Of a stretch of DNA of 37,701 nucleotides, positions 23,610 to 30,431 are shown piece after piece. The stretch comes from a virus. The first letter of the stretch is position 1. Every line of letters begins with the position of its first letter. The DNA lies in the IMG/VR virus record IMGVR_UViG_3300011253_001008, positions 1 through 37,701 of that record. The stretch is one strand, 5' to 3'. The notes beneath the pieces are model-generated. The model saw only the letters and a program-made list of their open reading frames with translations, was not told the DNA's origin and ran no database searches. The position numbers were made by a program, and so were the translations under genes.

Positions 23610-23894
23610 ATGAACCACATCCGAACATGGGCGCAGGGCCAGTTTGTTGATCATGCCCGATACCAATCTCTCGGAGAGACTTGGAAAGAGGGTCGGCGGC
23701 GTGAGGAAACGCACTTAGTGCGCCCCGGACCGACAGAAAATGCGATCTGCCACTGCCCCGACCCGCGCCATGCCAAGTGGATTGCTGACCGTCTCAATCT
23801 CGCCTCCAAGCTAGAGCAAATGACCTATGATTTTGCCACCGGAAAAACCGACGAGGCGGAGATCGTGAACTTCGTCCGCAGCAACATCGACTGA
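23610..23894 (+). CDS. Small cassette protein 1 (unknown)
   Basis: This 94-residue protein has a basic N-terminal half (GETWKEGRRREETHLVRPGP) and a C-terminal half NAICHCPDPRHAKWIADRLN then LEQMTYDFATGKTDEAEI. The second half resembles small plasmid and phage proteins that carry 'C.......A..IA..LN.A..L'. The function is unknown. AAAGGACCG is the leader motif. Asp is often GAC here, unlike the GAT-rich structural genes. Confidence 0.7.
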   Translation: MNHIRTWAQGQFVDHARYQSLGETWKEGRRREETHLVRPGPTENAICHCPDPRHAKWIADRLNLASKLEQMTYDFATGKTDEAEIVNFVRSNID

Positions 23895-23905
23895 AAGGAC
23901 CGATC

Positions 23906-24112
23906 ATGACCGATCTAACCGAAGAAGAGTTCACTAAACGGTTTACAGCACACGCATTGAAACAATGCGGCTTCACCCATTTCGATGATGGAACATCGGT
24001 TTCAGACTACTGCGCGGAAGTTGGGCCCTCGTACTGGAAAGACAAAAACTACAGCAGCGAAGGCCCTGAGACATGCGCGGAAGCGGACATGGATTATTGG
24101 GGCGAAGAGTAG
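23906..24112 (+). CDS. Small acidic cassette protein 2 (unknown)
   Basis: This 68-residue protein is strongly acidic, with TEEEFTKRFTAHALKQCGFT, DDGTSVSDYCAEVGPSYW and the end CAEADMDYWGEE. The leader TGAAAGGACCGATC includes the stop codon of the gene before it and the ribosome site. Small, very acidic proteins of this kind are frequent among phage anti-defence proteins that mimic DNA, but no homology shows that here. Confidence 0.68.
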   Translation: MTDLTEEEFTKRFTAHALKQCGFTHFDDGTSVSDYCAEVGPSYWKDKNYSSEGPETCAEADMDYWGEE

Positions 24113-24134
24113 AGCAACTGAAAGGACGGACCAA

Positions 24135-24530
24135 GTGTTAGACGTTTGCTGCAATGACCCTGATACAGGCAATTTCGACGGTAGAGCCTACGGCCTGTCA
24201 CTGGGCTGCATCGAACTTGAGCCGCGTCGAACTCCCCCACGATTTGTCCTGACAGACAAAGGCTTTCGCCTTGCTGGCAAGGAGTGGCCTGTCACTGCCA
24301 GCAAAGACTGGTACGGCAACTGGTGCTGGAACAGATACCGGATATCGGATGGTAAAACTGAGTATGCGGTGATGCTCGCGCGGTTCATGTTTTGGCTTAA
24401 AGGTCGCAAGCTGTTCACCTGCACGACTGGGCCCGATCCATTCTTCATGTGGTTCGATGATCGCTTCAAAGAGATGGAGTACAACGTGCCAAAACTGGCC
24501 GCTCTACTCGCCAAAGAAATTCATACCTGA
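24135..24530 (+). CDS. Cassette protein 3 (unknown)
   Basis: This 131-residue protein uses GTG at 24135, preceded by CTGAAAGGACGGACCAA, the same leader as its neighbours; longer in-frame starts would overlap the preceding gene. It is rich in aromatic residues (KDWYGNWCWNRYRISDG, MLARFMFWLKGRKLF, FFMWFDDRFKEMEY) and has several Cys. No family is recognised. Confidence 0.65.
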   Translation: MLDVCCNDPDTGNFDGRAYGLSLGCIELEPRRTPPRFVLTDKGFRLAGKEWPVTASKDWYGNWCWNRYRISDGKTEYAVMLARFMFWLKGRKLFTCTTGPDPFFMWFDDRFKEMEYNVPKLAALLAKEIHT

Positions 24531-24546
24531 AAAAGGACCGGATCGG

Positions 24547-24801
24547 ATGCGAACCACATTCCATGATTTCAAACGGGCAGATGGCTCCGAGGTCACAGTT
24601 GAATACGGCTTTTATGGCGGCTCTGAAACGACCTACTCCCCGCATTCCGGTGCGTGTGGCGGTGATGCGGCAGAAGTTGAGATAGTGACTGCGTTTGACG
24701 ACAACGGCGATGTCAAACTGACGGATGCAGAAGCCGAAACTGTCGAGGCGGAAATCCTTGAGAACCCACCAGAATGGGACGATCAGGACTATGATCTATG
24801 A
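24547..24801 (+). CDS. Small acidic cassette protein 4 (unknown)
   Basis: This 84-residue acidic protein has a beta-rich N-terminal half (VTVEYGFYGGSETTYSPHSG) and a helical acidic C-terminal half (TDAEAETVEAEILENPPEWD) ending DDQDYDL. The leader is TGAAAAAGGACCGGATCGG. The four-base overlap with the HTH gene that follows couples their translation, as in several anti-CRISPR/Aca pairs. Confidence 0.68.
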   Translation: MRTTFHDFKRADGSEVTVEYGFYGGSETTYSPHSGACGGDAAEVEIVTAFDDNGDVKLTDAEAETVEAEILENPPEWDDQDYDL

Positions 24802-25025
24802 ACTGGTTTGCCGCACATCGGCAGGACTGGATCGCCGACATGCTGGCCGTCTACGGCTTTATCAATCGGTTTCACCTACGCCGCAAATTCGGGATTTCCG
24901 CCGCGCAGGCCGCGATTGATTTCCGAGCCTTCAACGAGGCGAACCCAGATGCGATGCGTTACGACCCACGCAAGAAAATCTACTACGCCAAGGATGCGCC
25001 AAAGGTGCTCTTGGATAACACCTGA
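24798..25025 (+). CDS. HTH protein, candidate cassette regulator (Aca-like position)
   Basis: This 75-residue protein is mostly a winged-helix-like DNA-binding domain: DWIADMLAVYGFINRFHLRR then FGISAAQAAIDFRAFNEANP and RYDPRKKIYYA. The pattern resembles the N-terminal HTH of WYL regulators. It is the last full gene of the cassette and is co-translated with an acidic small protein (ATGA). A short HTH protein closing an operon of small unknown proteins is the hallmark of Aca regulators. The HTH is seen in the sequence; the autorepressor role is inferred. Confidence 0.7.
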   Translation: MNWFAAHRQDWIADMLAVYGFINRFHLRRKFGISAAQAAIDFRAFNEANPDAMRYDPRKKIYYAKDAPKVLLDNT

Positions 25026-25038
25026 AAAAGGACCGTTT

Positions 25039-25062
25039 ATGTGGCCGTTTGGCCCTGAATAG
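25039..25062 (+). CDS. Seven-codon mini-ORF with cassette leader
   Basis: ATGTGGCCGTTTGGCCCTGA encodes M-W-P-F-G-P-E followed by TAG. It carries the same TGAAAAAGGACCG leader as the four preceding genes. It may be the remnant of a deleted cassette gene, or a leader peptide. The shared leader is the only evidence for translation. Confidence 0.35.
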   Translation: MWPFGPE

Positions 25063-25091
25063 TCCCCACCCCCGATCTGCTAATGTCACCG

Positions 25092-25125
25092 CCCGCCCCT
25101 CAAAAGGGGGCGGGTTCTTGCTTTT
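25092..25125 (+). terminator. Terminator closing the small-gene cassette
   Basis: CCCGCCCC (25092-25099) pairs with GGGGCGGG (25107-25114) around a seven-base loop, followed by TTCTTGCTTTT. It separates the cassette from the virion gene downstream. Confidence 0.78.
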
Positions 25126-25160
25126 GGGCAAATCTGCCCACTAATGTGTGCGATGCACAC
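25124..25160. promoter_or_regulatory. Two palindromes before the virion gene at 25190
   Basis: TGGGCA and TGCCCA form a 6-bp stem around AATC (25125-25140). Right after it GTGTGCGATGCACAC (25146-25160) is a perfect palindrome with a three-base centre. The second shares GTGTGC/GCACAC halves with the operator family but has a different spacing, so it may be another regulator's site or a 5'-UTR structure. Confidence 0.4.
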
Positions 25161-25189
25161 CAATCAACCAGCGCTTAGGAGGCGTTCCC

Positions 25190-25570
25190 ATGTCAACAAC
25201 ACTTGAAACAATTGCCCGAAATGCCGCCCTCAACGCCACCGTGGCGCTGGTCAACGGCGGCACCATTGAATTGCAAACCGCCGGGGATGTGGAAGTGGCC
25301 ACCCTGGCCCTGGATGCCACCGCCTTTGCCGCGGCCTCAGGTGGTGCGGCCGTGGCCGCCGCGATCACCGCCGATGCCGCTTGCACCGGCACCACCGCGG
25401 GCGCACCGATCACCAAAGCGGTGTTTAAAACCTCTGGCGGCGCAAAGGTTTGGACCGTGAGCGTGAGCGCCACCGGCGGCGGCGGTGATATTGAATTGAA
25501 TAGCGTTATTCCGCCCGCCGGGATTGAGGTGGGCATTTCCGCTTACACCCATAGCCAGCCCGCAAGCTAA
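25190..25570 (+). CDS. Probable small virion protein (decoration/fibre-associated)
   Basis: This 126-residue protein is low in charge and rich in Ala, Gly, Thr and Val. It begins TTLETIARNAALNATVALVN and contains IELQTAGDVEVATLALDATAF, then a variable beta-rich part ending IPPAGIEVGISAYTHSQPAS. It resembles a small beta-sandwich family common in alphaproteobacterial phage structural modules ('R.AA.da...L...G...I.tg......ATl...dpaF..a..G...a..i....a...GTa'). TAGGAGG precedes the ATG at the best distance, and hairpins flank the gene, suggesting high, separate expression. The exact location in the virion is unknown. Confidence 0.65.
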   Translation: MSTTLETIARNAALNATVALVNGGTIELQTAGDVEVATLALDATAFAAASGGAAVAAAITADAACTGTTAGAPITKAVFKTSGGAKVWTVSVSATGGGGDIELNSVIPPAGIEVGISAYTHSQPAS

Positions 25571-25582
25571 CCCTGCGCCAGG

Positions 25583-25620
25583 TACATGATCGGCGCGGTG
25601 CAATCTGCGCCGATCATGTA
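25583..25620 (+). terminator. 14-bp perfect hairpin after the 25190 gene
   Basis: TACATGATCGGCGC (25583-25596) and GCGCCGATCATGTA (25607-25620) are perfect 14-base arms around a 10-base loop, followed by TTTCCCC. The T-run is short, so it may be a terminator, an RNA-stability element or both. Confidence 0.65.
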
Positions 25621-25669
25621 TTTCCCCACCCCGGCACCAGGTGCCAGATCCCCAAGCTGAGGCCCGCCC

Positions 25670-27004
25670 ATGTTTATCAACCGCGCAAAGCAAGAAACCG
25701 CAACCACGGGCACCGGCCCGATCACCTTAGGCACCGCGCCTTCTGGCTTTCAAACCTTTGCCGATGCCGGGGCGGTGGATGGCACCGCCTTGCCTTACGT
25801 GATTGAGGATCAAGGTGCCTGGGAAATTGGCCTGGCCACCCCCAGTGCCAGCGCCACAGTGCTGGCCCGCACCGTGATTGAGACCAGCAACCCAGGCAAT
25901 GCGGCCTTGAACCTGAGCGGCAATGCCGTGGTGTATTCTGGCCCCTCTGCGGCGGATTTTGCCCCGATCAATGACGCGGCCGCAAGCGCTTGGCAAACCT
26001 ATTCCTCAGATAAAATTGAGGTTCTGGTGGCGGCGCAAATTGCCGCGCGCAAGCTGGCCAATGAAGCCCTGAGCCATTCCAGCGGCGTGATCACTTTGGA
26101 CGTAATGGCCGGGGATGTTTTTGAGTTTGAGGCCGATGATTACAACCCGGGCGGTGTCACCGTTGTGGGGGCCACCAAAACGGTGGTGAACAATGACGCG
26201 GCTTTTGACTTGCCTGCCGGTTTGCTTGAGGGTGATGTTATTTTCTATTGCGGGATGGATTACCCTAGCACCCCAAACCCAACCGGCTACACAAGCCTTG
26301 CCACCCCATCAATTGGCGGCGGGATCACTGGCCGGGTGAGTTACAAAGTGATGGGGGCCATTCCTGACACTGAGATTACCGGCCTAAATGCATATCAGGG
26401 CGCGGCTCTGGCATTGCGCGGCGTAGATCCGGCGGTGCTTGACGCCGTGACCGCCGCTGCATCTGATACATCCACTGGCACAACAACCGATATTGACCCG
26501 GCGCAGATCACCACGGTGACGGATGCCGCCATGAGTTTGGTGGCGATCTTTTCGGAGATCGTAACCGGCAGCCAAAGCCAGGTGGAGGGGGCCGCGATCT
26601 CAGGTTATGCCGAAGGCGTGGCCGCCACCTATGAATTTAGTGCATCCTATCATTATGCCGCGGCATTCCACACCAAAGAGGTGGCAACGGCTGGCGCAGA
26701 AAACCCGCCCATTCTGAGCGGCGGCGGGCACCGCCTTTGGGCCACCCTCACGGTGCCGGTGCGCCCCGCGCCGCCCTCGGGCCAGGCGGCCTATACCTTG
26801 AGCCTCACCAATAAGCCCGCCAGCGGGGTGCGCCCGATCCTGGTTTATCTGGAAGTAAAGACCGCGGCCGGATCCTGGGATGTGTCCGATATTGACGAAT
26901 GGATCGGCGGCGCGCCGGATCTCAATGTGGTTGGGGTTCATGCGATTGAGATCCATGCAAACGCGGCCAAGACTAAGGCCGAATATAAGGGGTTGGTGGC
27001 GTGA
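25670..27004 (+). CDS. Tail fibre / virion structural protein
   Basis: This 444-residue protein opens with RAKQETATTGTGPITLGTAP and GFQTFADAGAVDGTALPYVI then GAWEIGLAT, an N-terminal domain shared by many phage fibre and virion proteins. The middle (residues about 150-350) is beta-rich and has PSTPNPTGYTSLATPSIGGG and TSTGTTTDIDPAQITTVTDA. The final third (VEVRPAPPSGQAAYTLSLTN region and after) is a separate beta-domain. It shares a GTGA overlap with the next gene, which may be its assembly partner. It is probably a receptor-contacting side fibre. Confidence 0.75.
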   Translation: MFINRAKQETATTGTGPITLGTAPSGFQTFADAGAVDGTALPYVIEDQGAWEIGLATPSASATVLARTVIETSNPGNAALNLSGNAVVYSGPSAADFAPINDAAASAWQTYSSDKIEVLVAAQIAARKLANEALSHSSGVITLDVMAGDVFEFEADDYNPGGVTVVGATKTVVNNDAAFDLPAGLLEGDVIFYCGMDYPSTPNPTGYTSLATPSIGGGITGRVSYKVMGAIPDTEITGLNAYQGAALALRGVDPAVLDAVTAAASDTSTGTTTDIDPAQITTVTDAAMSLVAIFSEIVTGSQSQVEGAAISGYAEGVAATYEFSASYHYAAAFHTKEVATAGAENPPILSGGGHRLWATLTVPVRPAPPSGQAAYTLSLTNKPASGVRPILVYLEVKTAAGSWDVSDIDEWIGGAPDLNVVGVHAIEIHANAAKTKAEYKGLVA

Positions 27005-27516
27005 CACATAATTGGACGTTTTGCCGGGTTGTGGATGGCGTTGTGGTTTATCCGTTTGATCTTTCGGATCTGGCCAAAGAGGGCGTGAGCGTGGGGCAAT
27101 CCGCGGATCCCCGCACCTTGGCGCGCTTCGGGGTTTATCATGTGCATTTGCAGGATCACCCCCCACCGGTGCCGGGCGTTGTTTTTGAGCGTGACGCCTT
27201 GCCGCACCTGGCGGGCGGGTTCTGGATGCTCGGATATACAGGCCGGGATCAAACCGCGGATGAGTTGGCGGATGAGCGGGTGCAAATGGTGGTTTCACGT
27301 TTGCAGGGCCGCCTGGCGCTGGGTGAGGAAATTTGCGGCCGCCTGGACGCTATTGCGGCCGATCCGAAAACCCATTGGAATATGCGTGAGGTGATCAACG
27401 GCGCGCCGATCTGGCGGCGTACTTCCCAAGAAATGGAGGTTCTTGGTTACGCGCTTGGATATACGCCCGAGCAAATGGACGCATTGTTTCGGGCCGCTCT
27501 GGCCATGGATGTTTGA
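27001..27516 (+). CDS. Fibre-linked protein (possible assembly factor)
   Basis: This 171-residue protein starts at GTG in a GTGA overlap with the fibre gene. It has a beta-rich first half (TFCRVVDGVVVYPFDLSDLA, HHPPPVPG region) like tail fibre assembly proteins, with NWTFCRVVDGVVVYPFDL resembling the 'v..g.V....' opening of that group. The second half is helical (LADERVQMVVSRLQGRLALG, EQMDALFRAALAM). The assignment depends on position and general form, not a clear motif. Confidence 0.55.
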   Translation: MTHNWTFCRVVDGVVVYPFDLSDLAKEGVSVGQSADPRTLARFGVYHVHLQDHPPPVPGVVFERDALPHLAGGFWMLGYTGRDQTADELADERVQMVVSRLQGRLALGEEICGRLDAIAADPKTHWNMREVINGAPIWRRTSQEMEVLGYALGYTPEQMDALFRAALAMDV

Positions 27517-27540
27517 TCTAACCCTTAGGAGGCCCGCAAT

Positions 27541-29082
27541 ATGACAGGTTTTGCCCCGTTTGGCGCTGCGGCCTTTGGTGATGAGGGCGGCGGCGGGTCT
27601 ATTGATGGCACCGGCGCTGGTACCCAGGCGGCGCAAACCGGCACCGGCACCGGCGCTGGCCGCCATACCGGCACCGGCACCGCGGCCAATCCAGGCCAAA
27701 GCGCGATCGGGGCAGGGCAGGGCACCGGCACCGGCGCGGGATCCGGCCTCACCCCGCCGCAATCCAGCACTGGCGCTGGCGCTGGCGTAGCCTCTGGCGC
27801 GGGATCCAGCGCCCAGACCGCTCAGACCGGCACCGGCGCGGGTGCGGTGCGCCTCACCTCAACCGGATCCGGCCTCAATCCCGCCCAGGCCGCCAGCGGC
27901 ACCGGCGGGGGCATTGTCTCGGGCGCGGGATCCAGCGCCCAAGCCGCTCAGACCGGCACCGGCGCAGGTGCGGCCCGCCTCACCTCAACCGGATCCGGCC
28001 TCAATCCCGCCCAGGCCGCCAGCGGCACCGGCGGGGGCATTGGCTCGGGCGCGGGATCCAGCGCCACCCCAGCCCAAACTGCGACCGGCACCGCCGCGGG
28101 CCTGGTGTCTGGCACCGGATCCGGCCTCACCCCAGCCGAGGCCGCCAGCGGCACCGGCGCGGGGCTTGCCTCGGGCGCGGGATCCAGCGCCACCGCGGCC
28201 CAAACCAGCACCGGCACCGGCGCTGGCCTGGTGTCTGGCGCGGGATCCGCCCTCACCGCCGCCCAGGATGCCAGTGGCACCGGCGCGGCCCGCCTCACCT
28301 TTACCGGATCTGGCTTCAATCCGGCCCAAACCGGCGCGGGCGCGGGCGCGGGCATTGCCTCGGGCGCGGGATCTGGCCTCACCCCGGCGCAGATGGGCAC
28401 CGGCACCGGCGGCGCGTTCCTTGCCGCGGCTGGTGAAAACCCGGCCCAGACCGGCACCGGCACCGGCGCGGCCCTGGCCTCGGGCGCGGGATCCGGCGCA
28501 AGCCCCGCTCAATCCGCCAGTGGTGCGGCCGTAGGTGTTGTCTCGGGGTCTGGATCCGGCACAACCCCGGCCCAGGATGCCAGTGGCACCGGCGCGGGGC
28601 GTCTTAATTTCGCGGGATCCGGCCTCACCCCGGCCCAGGTCGCAACCGGCACCGGCGGGGCGGCGGCCTCTGGCGCGGGATCCGGCACAAGCCCGGCTCA
28701 ATCCGCCAGCGGTGTGGCCGCGGGTGTTGTCTCTGGATCCGGATCCGGCCTCACCCTGGTGCAGATCGGCACCGGCACCGGCGCGGCCGTTCTTATTTTT
28801 GCCGGATCCGGCCTCAATCTGCCCCAGATCGGCATGGGCACCGGCGCGGGCCTGGTTTTTGGCACGGGCACGGGGATTTCCCCGGCGTTTCAGGCCCGGG
28901 GCTTTGGCACCCAGCCCAGCACCCGCCGCGTGGCAAGCCAAGGCAGCGCCAGCCAGGGCGCGCTTGGTGGTGCGGCGTCTGGCAATACAAGTTCTGGATC
29001 CTCGCCCGGCAATGCCGCCGGGGGATCTCATGGCGCCAACACCGCGGCCGGGGATCTAGGCCCCAATACCGCCGCGGCCTAA
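27541..29082 (+). CDS. Gly/Ala/Ser/Thr-rich protein with about twenty 21-residue repeats
   Basis: This 513-residue protein has a short head (MTGFAPFGAAAFGDEGGGG), then about 20 tandem units of 21 residues spanning residues about 20-455, and a different C-terminal tail rich in Ser/Gly/Asn (SGSSPGNAAGGSHGAN). The unit has the form GAGSGLTPAQ, a variable pair, then (S/T)GTGAG and a hydrophobic pair. One unit (starting AAGENPAQ) is two residues short. The regular hydrophobic and Gly positions suggest a glycine-rich solenoid or polyglycine-II-like shaft. TAGGAGG gives it a strong ribosome site. It is in the fibre module, so an adhesin or fibre tip is likely. I know no named family with this repeat. 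Confidence 0.7.
   Translation: MTGFAPFGAAAFGDEGGGGSIDGTGAGTQAAQTGTGTGAGRHTGTGTAANPGQSAIGAGQGTGTGAGSGLTPPQSSTGAGAGVASGAGSSAQTAQTGTGAGAVRLTSTGSGLNPAQAASGTGGGIVSGAGSSAQAAQTGTGAGAARLTSTGSGLNPAQAASGTGGGIGSGAGSSATPAQTATGTAAGLVSGTGSGLTPAEAASGTGAGLASGAGSSATAAQTSTGTGAGLVSGAGSALTAAQDASGTGAARLTFTGSGFNPAQTGAGAGAGIASGAGSGLTPAQMGTGTGGAFLAAAGENPAQTGTGTGAALASGAGSGASPAQSASGAAVGVVSGSGSGTTPAQDASGTGAGRLNFAGSGLTPAQVATGTGGAAASGAGSGTSPAQSASGVAAGVVSGSGSGLTLVQIGTGTGAAVLIFAGSGLNLPQIGMGTGAGLVFGTGTGISPAFQARGFGTQPSTRRVASQGSASQGALGGAASGNTSSGSSPGNAAGGSHGANTAAGDLGPNTAAA
27598..28905 (+). repeat. 63-bp tandem repeat array (21 codons), about 20 units
   Basis: Units share GCGGGATCCGGCCTCACCCC-like starts and ACCGGCACCGGCGCGGGC-like centres. 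Two neighbouring pairs (around 27810-27960 and 27930-28060) are almost identical, showing recent duplication of a two-unit block. The consistent GGATCC at the Gly-Ser codons puts a GATC in nearly every unit. Confidence 0.88.
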
Positions 29083-29097
29083 CAAGAGGATATTGAA

Positions 29098-29421
29098 ATG
29101 GGATTTTATATGGCCGAGGGTAACACCAGCCCAGCCCTTGAGCAAACTTTACGCGATGGCGCGGGCGGGGCGGTAAACCTCACCGGGGCCACAGTGGTGT
29201 TTCGGATGGTGCCGCTTGAGGGCGGGGATCCGGTGACCGGCACCGCCTCAATCCAATCGGCCGAGGGCGGGGTGGTGCGCTATCCTTGGGCGGCCGGTGA
29301 TACCGATCTGCCCGCCACCTACCGGGTTTTTTGGGATGTGACCTTTGCGGACCTTAGCACTGAGACATTTCCCAATTCGGCCCTGGCGGCCGAGTGGGTG
29401 GAGGTGGCCCCCACCGCATAG
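29098..29421 (+). CDS. BppU-like baseplate/fibre N-terminal domain protein
   Basis: This 107-residue protein matches the BppU N-terminal-type beta domain (ALEQTLRDGAGGAVNLTGAT, VVFRMVPLEG, YPWAAGDTDLPATYRVFWDV), which attaches receptor-binding parts to the tail. AGAGG lies before the ATG at 29098; an in-frame ATG at 29110 is possible. The last 103 bases overlap, on opposite strands, the 3' end of the integrase gene. Confidence 0.78.
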   Translation: MGFYMAEGNTSPALEQTLRDGAGGAVNLTGATVVFRMVPLEGGDPVTGTASIQSAEGGVVRYPWAAGDTDLPATYRVFWDVTFADLSTETFPNSALAAEWVEVAPTA

Positions 29422-30431
29422 GCTGGCCCCGCGCCGGTTTGGGTAAAATCCCACCCGTGCGCCATGAGGCGGGCGGATAGATCGGCCGGGGCAATCTTGC
29501 GGTATCGCTGCGCCATATCCGCCTTGCGCCAGCCCCCAAGATCCAAGAGCCCGCCAAAATCGCGGGTTTGGCTATAATACCAGGTGGCCCAGGTGTGGCG
29601 CAGAACATGCGGCGTCACATCTGCCCCAAGCCCCGCCAGATCTGCGGCCTTGCGAAACGCCCCCGAGATCTGGCCGCCACCATTTTCCCGAATTACATAT
29701 GCCCGCCCCTTTGGGGTGCGGCAAATTGGCCCCGCCTCAGGGATCCCGGCCGCGGCAATCATGTGCTGGGCGCGCCGGGGGAATTTGACCATGCGCGGGT
29801 GACCGTTTTTGGTGGCGGGCAAATATGCCTCACCCGTGGCCGGATAATAAAGCGCGGCGTCAATTGTGAGCGCCTCGCCCACCCGGCACCCACCCCCCAA
29901 GAGCATCCCCAGGACCGGCACCAGGTGCGGATCCGCGGCCGCTATAAGCCGCTCACTTTCCTCTGGGGTGAGCCAGCGGGTGCGCGCCACATCGCCCTTG
30001 CGGCGGCGGAATTTGCGGTAATGGGTGAGGCCCTCATCTGCGGCCAAGGTGACAACGGCCGAAACCGGCGTGATCAATTGCCGGTTGATGGTGGCGGCGC
30101 TGGCATTGGGGTAGATTTTGGCGGCCGCGCGATTAACTGCGGCATTGTCAACTTCCGCCAGGCGCATATCGGGACCAAAAAACCGGATGATTGGCCCGAG
30201 AAACCGCGCCTCCCCGCCGGTTTCCATATACGTGGCGGCGGCCTCTGCGAAGGTTATAAGGTGATCCCGGCCGTGGGCTTTGGCCGCGTGGATCTCATCG
30301 CTGCGGCGTTTGGCTATCGCCTCTGCCGTGGCGCGGTGGCCAGTGCCAGTGCTTTCATATATGCGTTGTCCCTGGACGGTGCCGCGGATGTAGTAATTGC
30401 CGCCTTTTTGCCGCCGGTGGAGTTTAAGCAT
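29319..30431 (-). CDS. int: Tyrosine-recombinase integrase
   Basis: This 370-residue protein should integrate the phage at the host attB. Residues 1-60 are an arm-binding/AP2-like region (GNYYIRGTVQGQRIYESTGT). Residues about 60-145 form the core-binding domain. The catalytic domain shows R183 in GGGCRVGEAL, K208 in ATKNGHPR, H275 and R278 in HVLRHT, and the nucleophile Y310 in AQRYRK. The usual second His is replaced by Trp (GGWRKADM), a known variant. The last ~45 residues, after AHGWDF, extend past the usual end and lie opposite the BppU-like gene. The start overlaps the xis frame by 118 bases. Confidence 0.95.
   Translation of the reverse strand: MLKLHRRQKGGNYYIRGTVQGQRIYESTGTGHRATAEAIAKRRSDEIHAAKAHGRDHLITFAEAAATYMETGGEARFLGPIIRFFGPDMRLAEVDNAAVNRAAAKIYPNASAATINRQLITPVSAVVTLAADEGLTHYRKFRRRKGDVARTRWLTPEESERLIAAADPHLVPVLGMLLGGGCRVGEALTIDAALYYPATGEAYLPATKNGHPRMVKFPRRAQHMIAAAGIPEAGPICRTPKGRAYVIRENGGGQISGAFRKAADLAGLGADVTPHVLRHTWATWYYSQTRDFGGLLDLGGWRKADMAQRYRKIAPADLSARLMAHGWDFTQTGAGPAYAVGATSTHSAARAELGNVSVLRSAKVTSQKTR

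Noticed and set aside
27598-28905. CRISPR array from the regular repeats
   Set aside because: Repeats are in frame, have no unique spacers, and encode a periodic protein. No cas genes are present. The 36-bp repeats at 5797-5980 are rejected for the same reason.
27985-29031. 348-codon minus-strand frame opposite the 21-residue repeats
   Set aside because: It comes from the repetitive GC-rich sequence read backwards. The plus-strand frame has the strong ribosome site.
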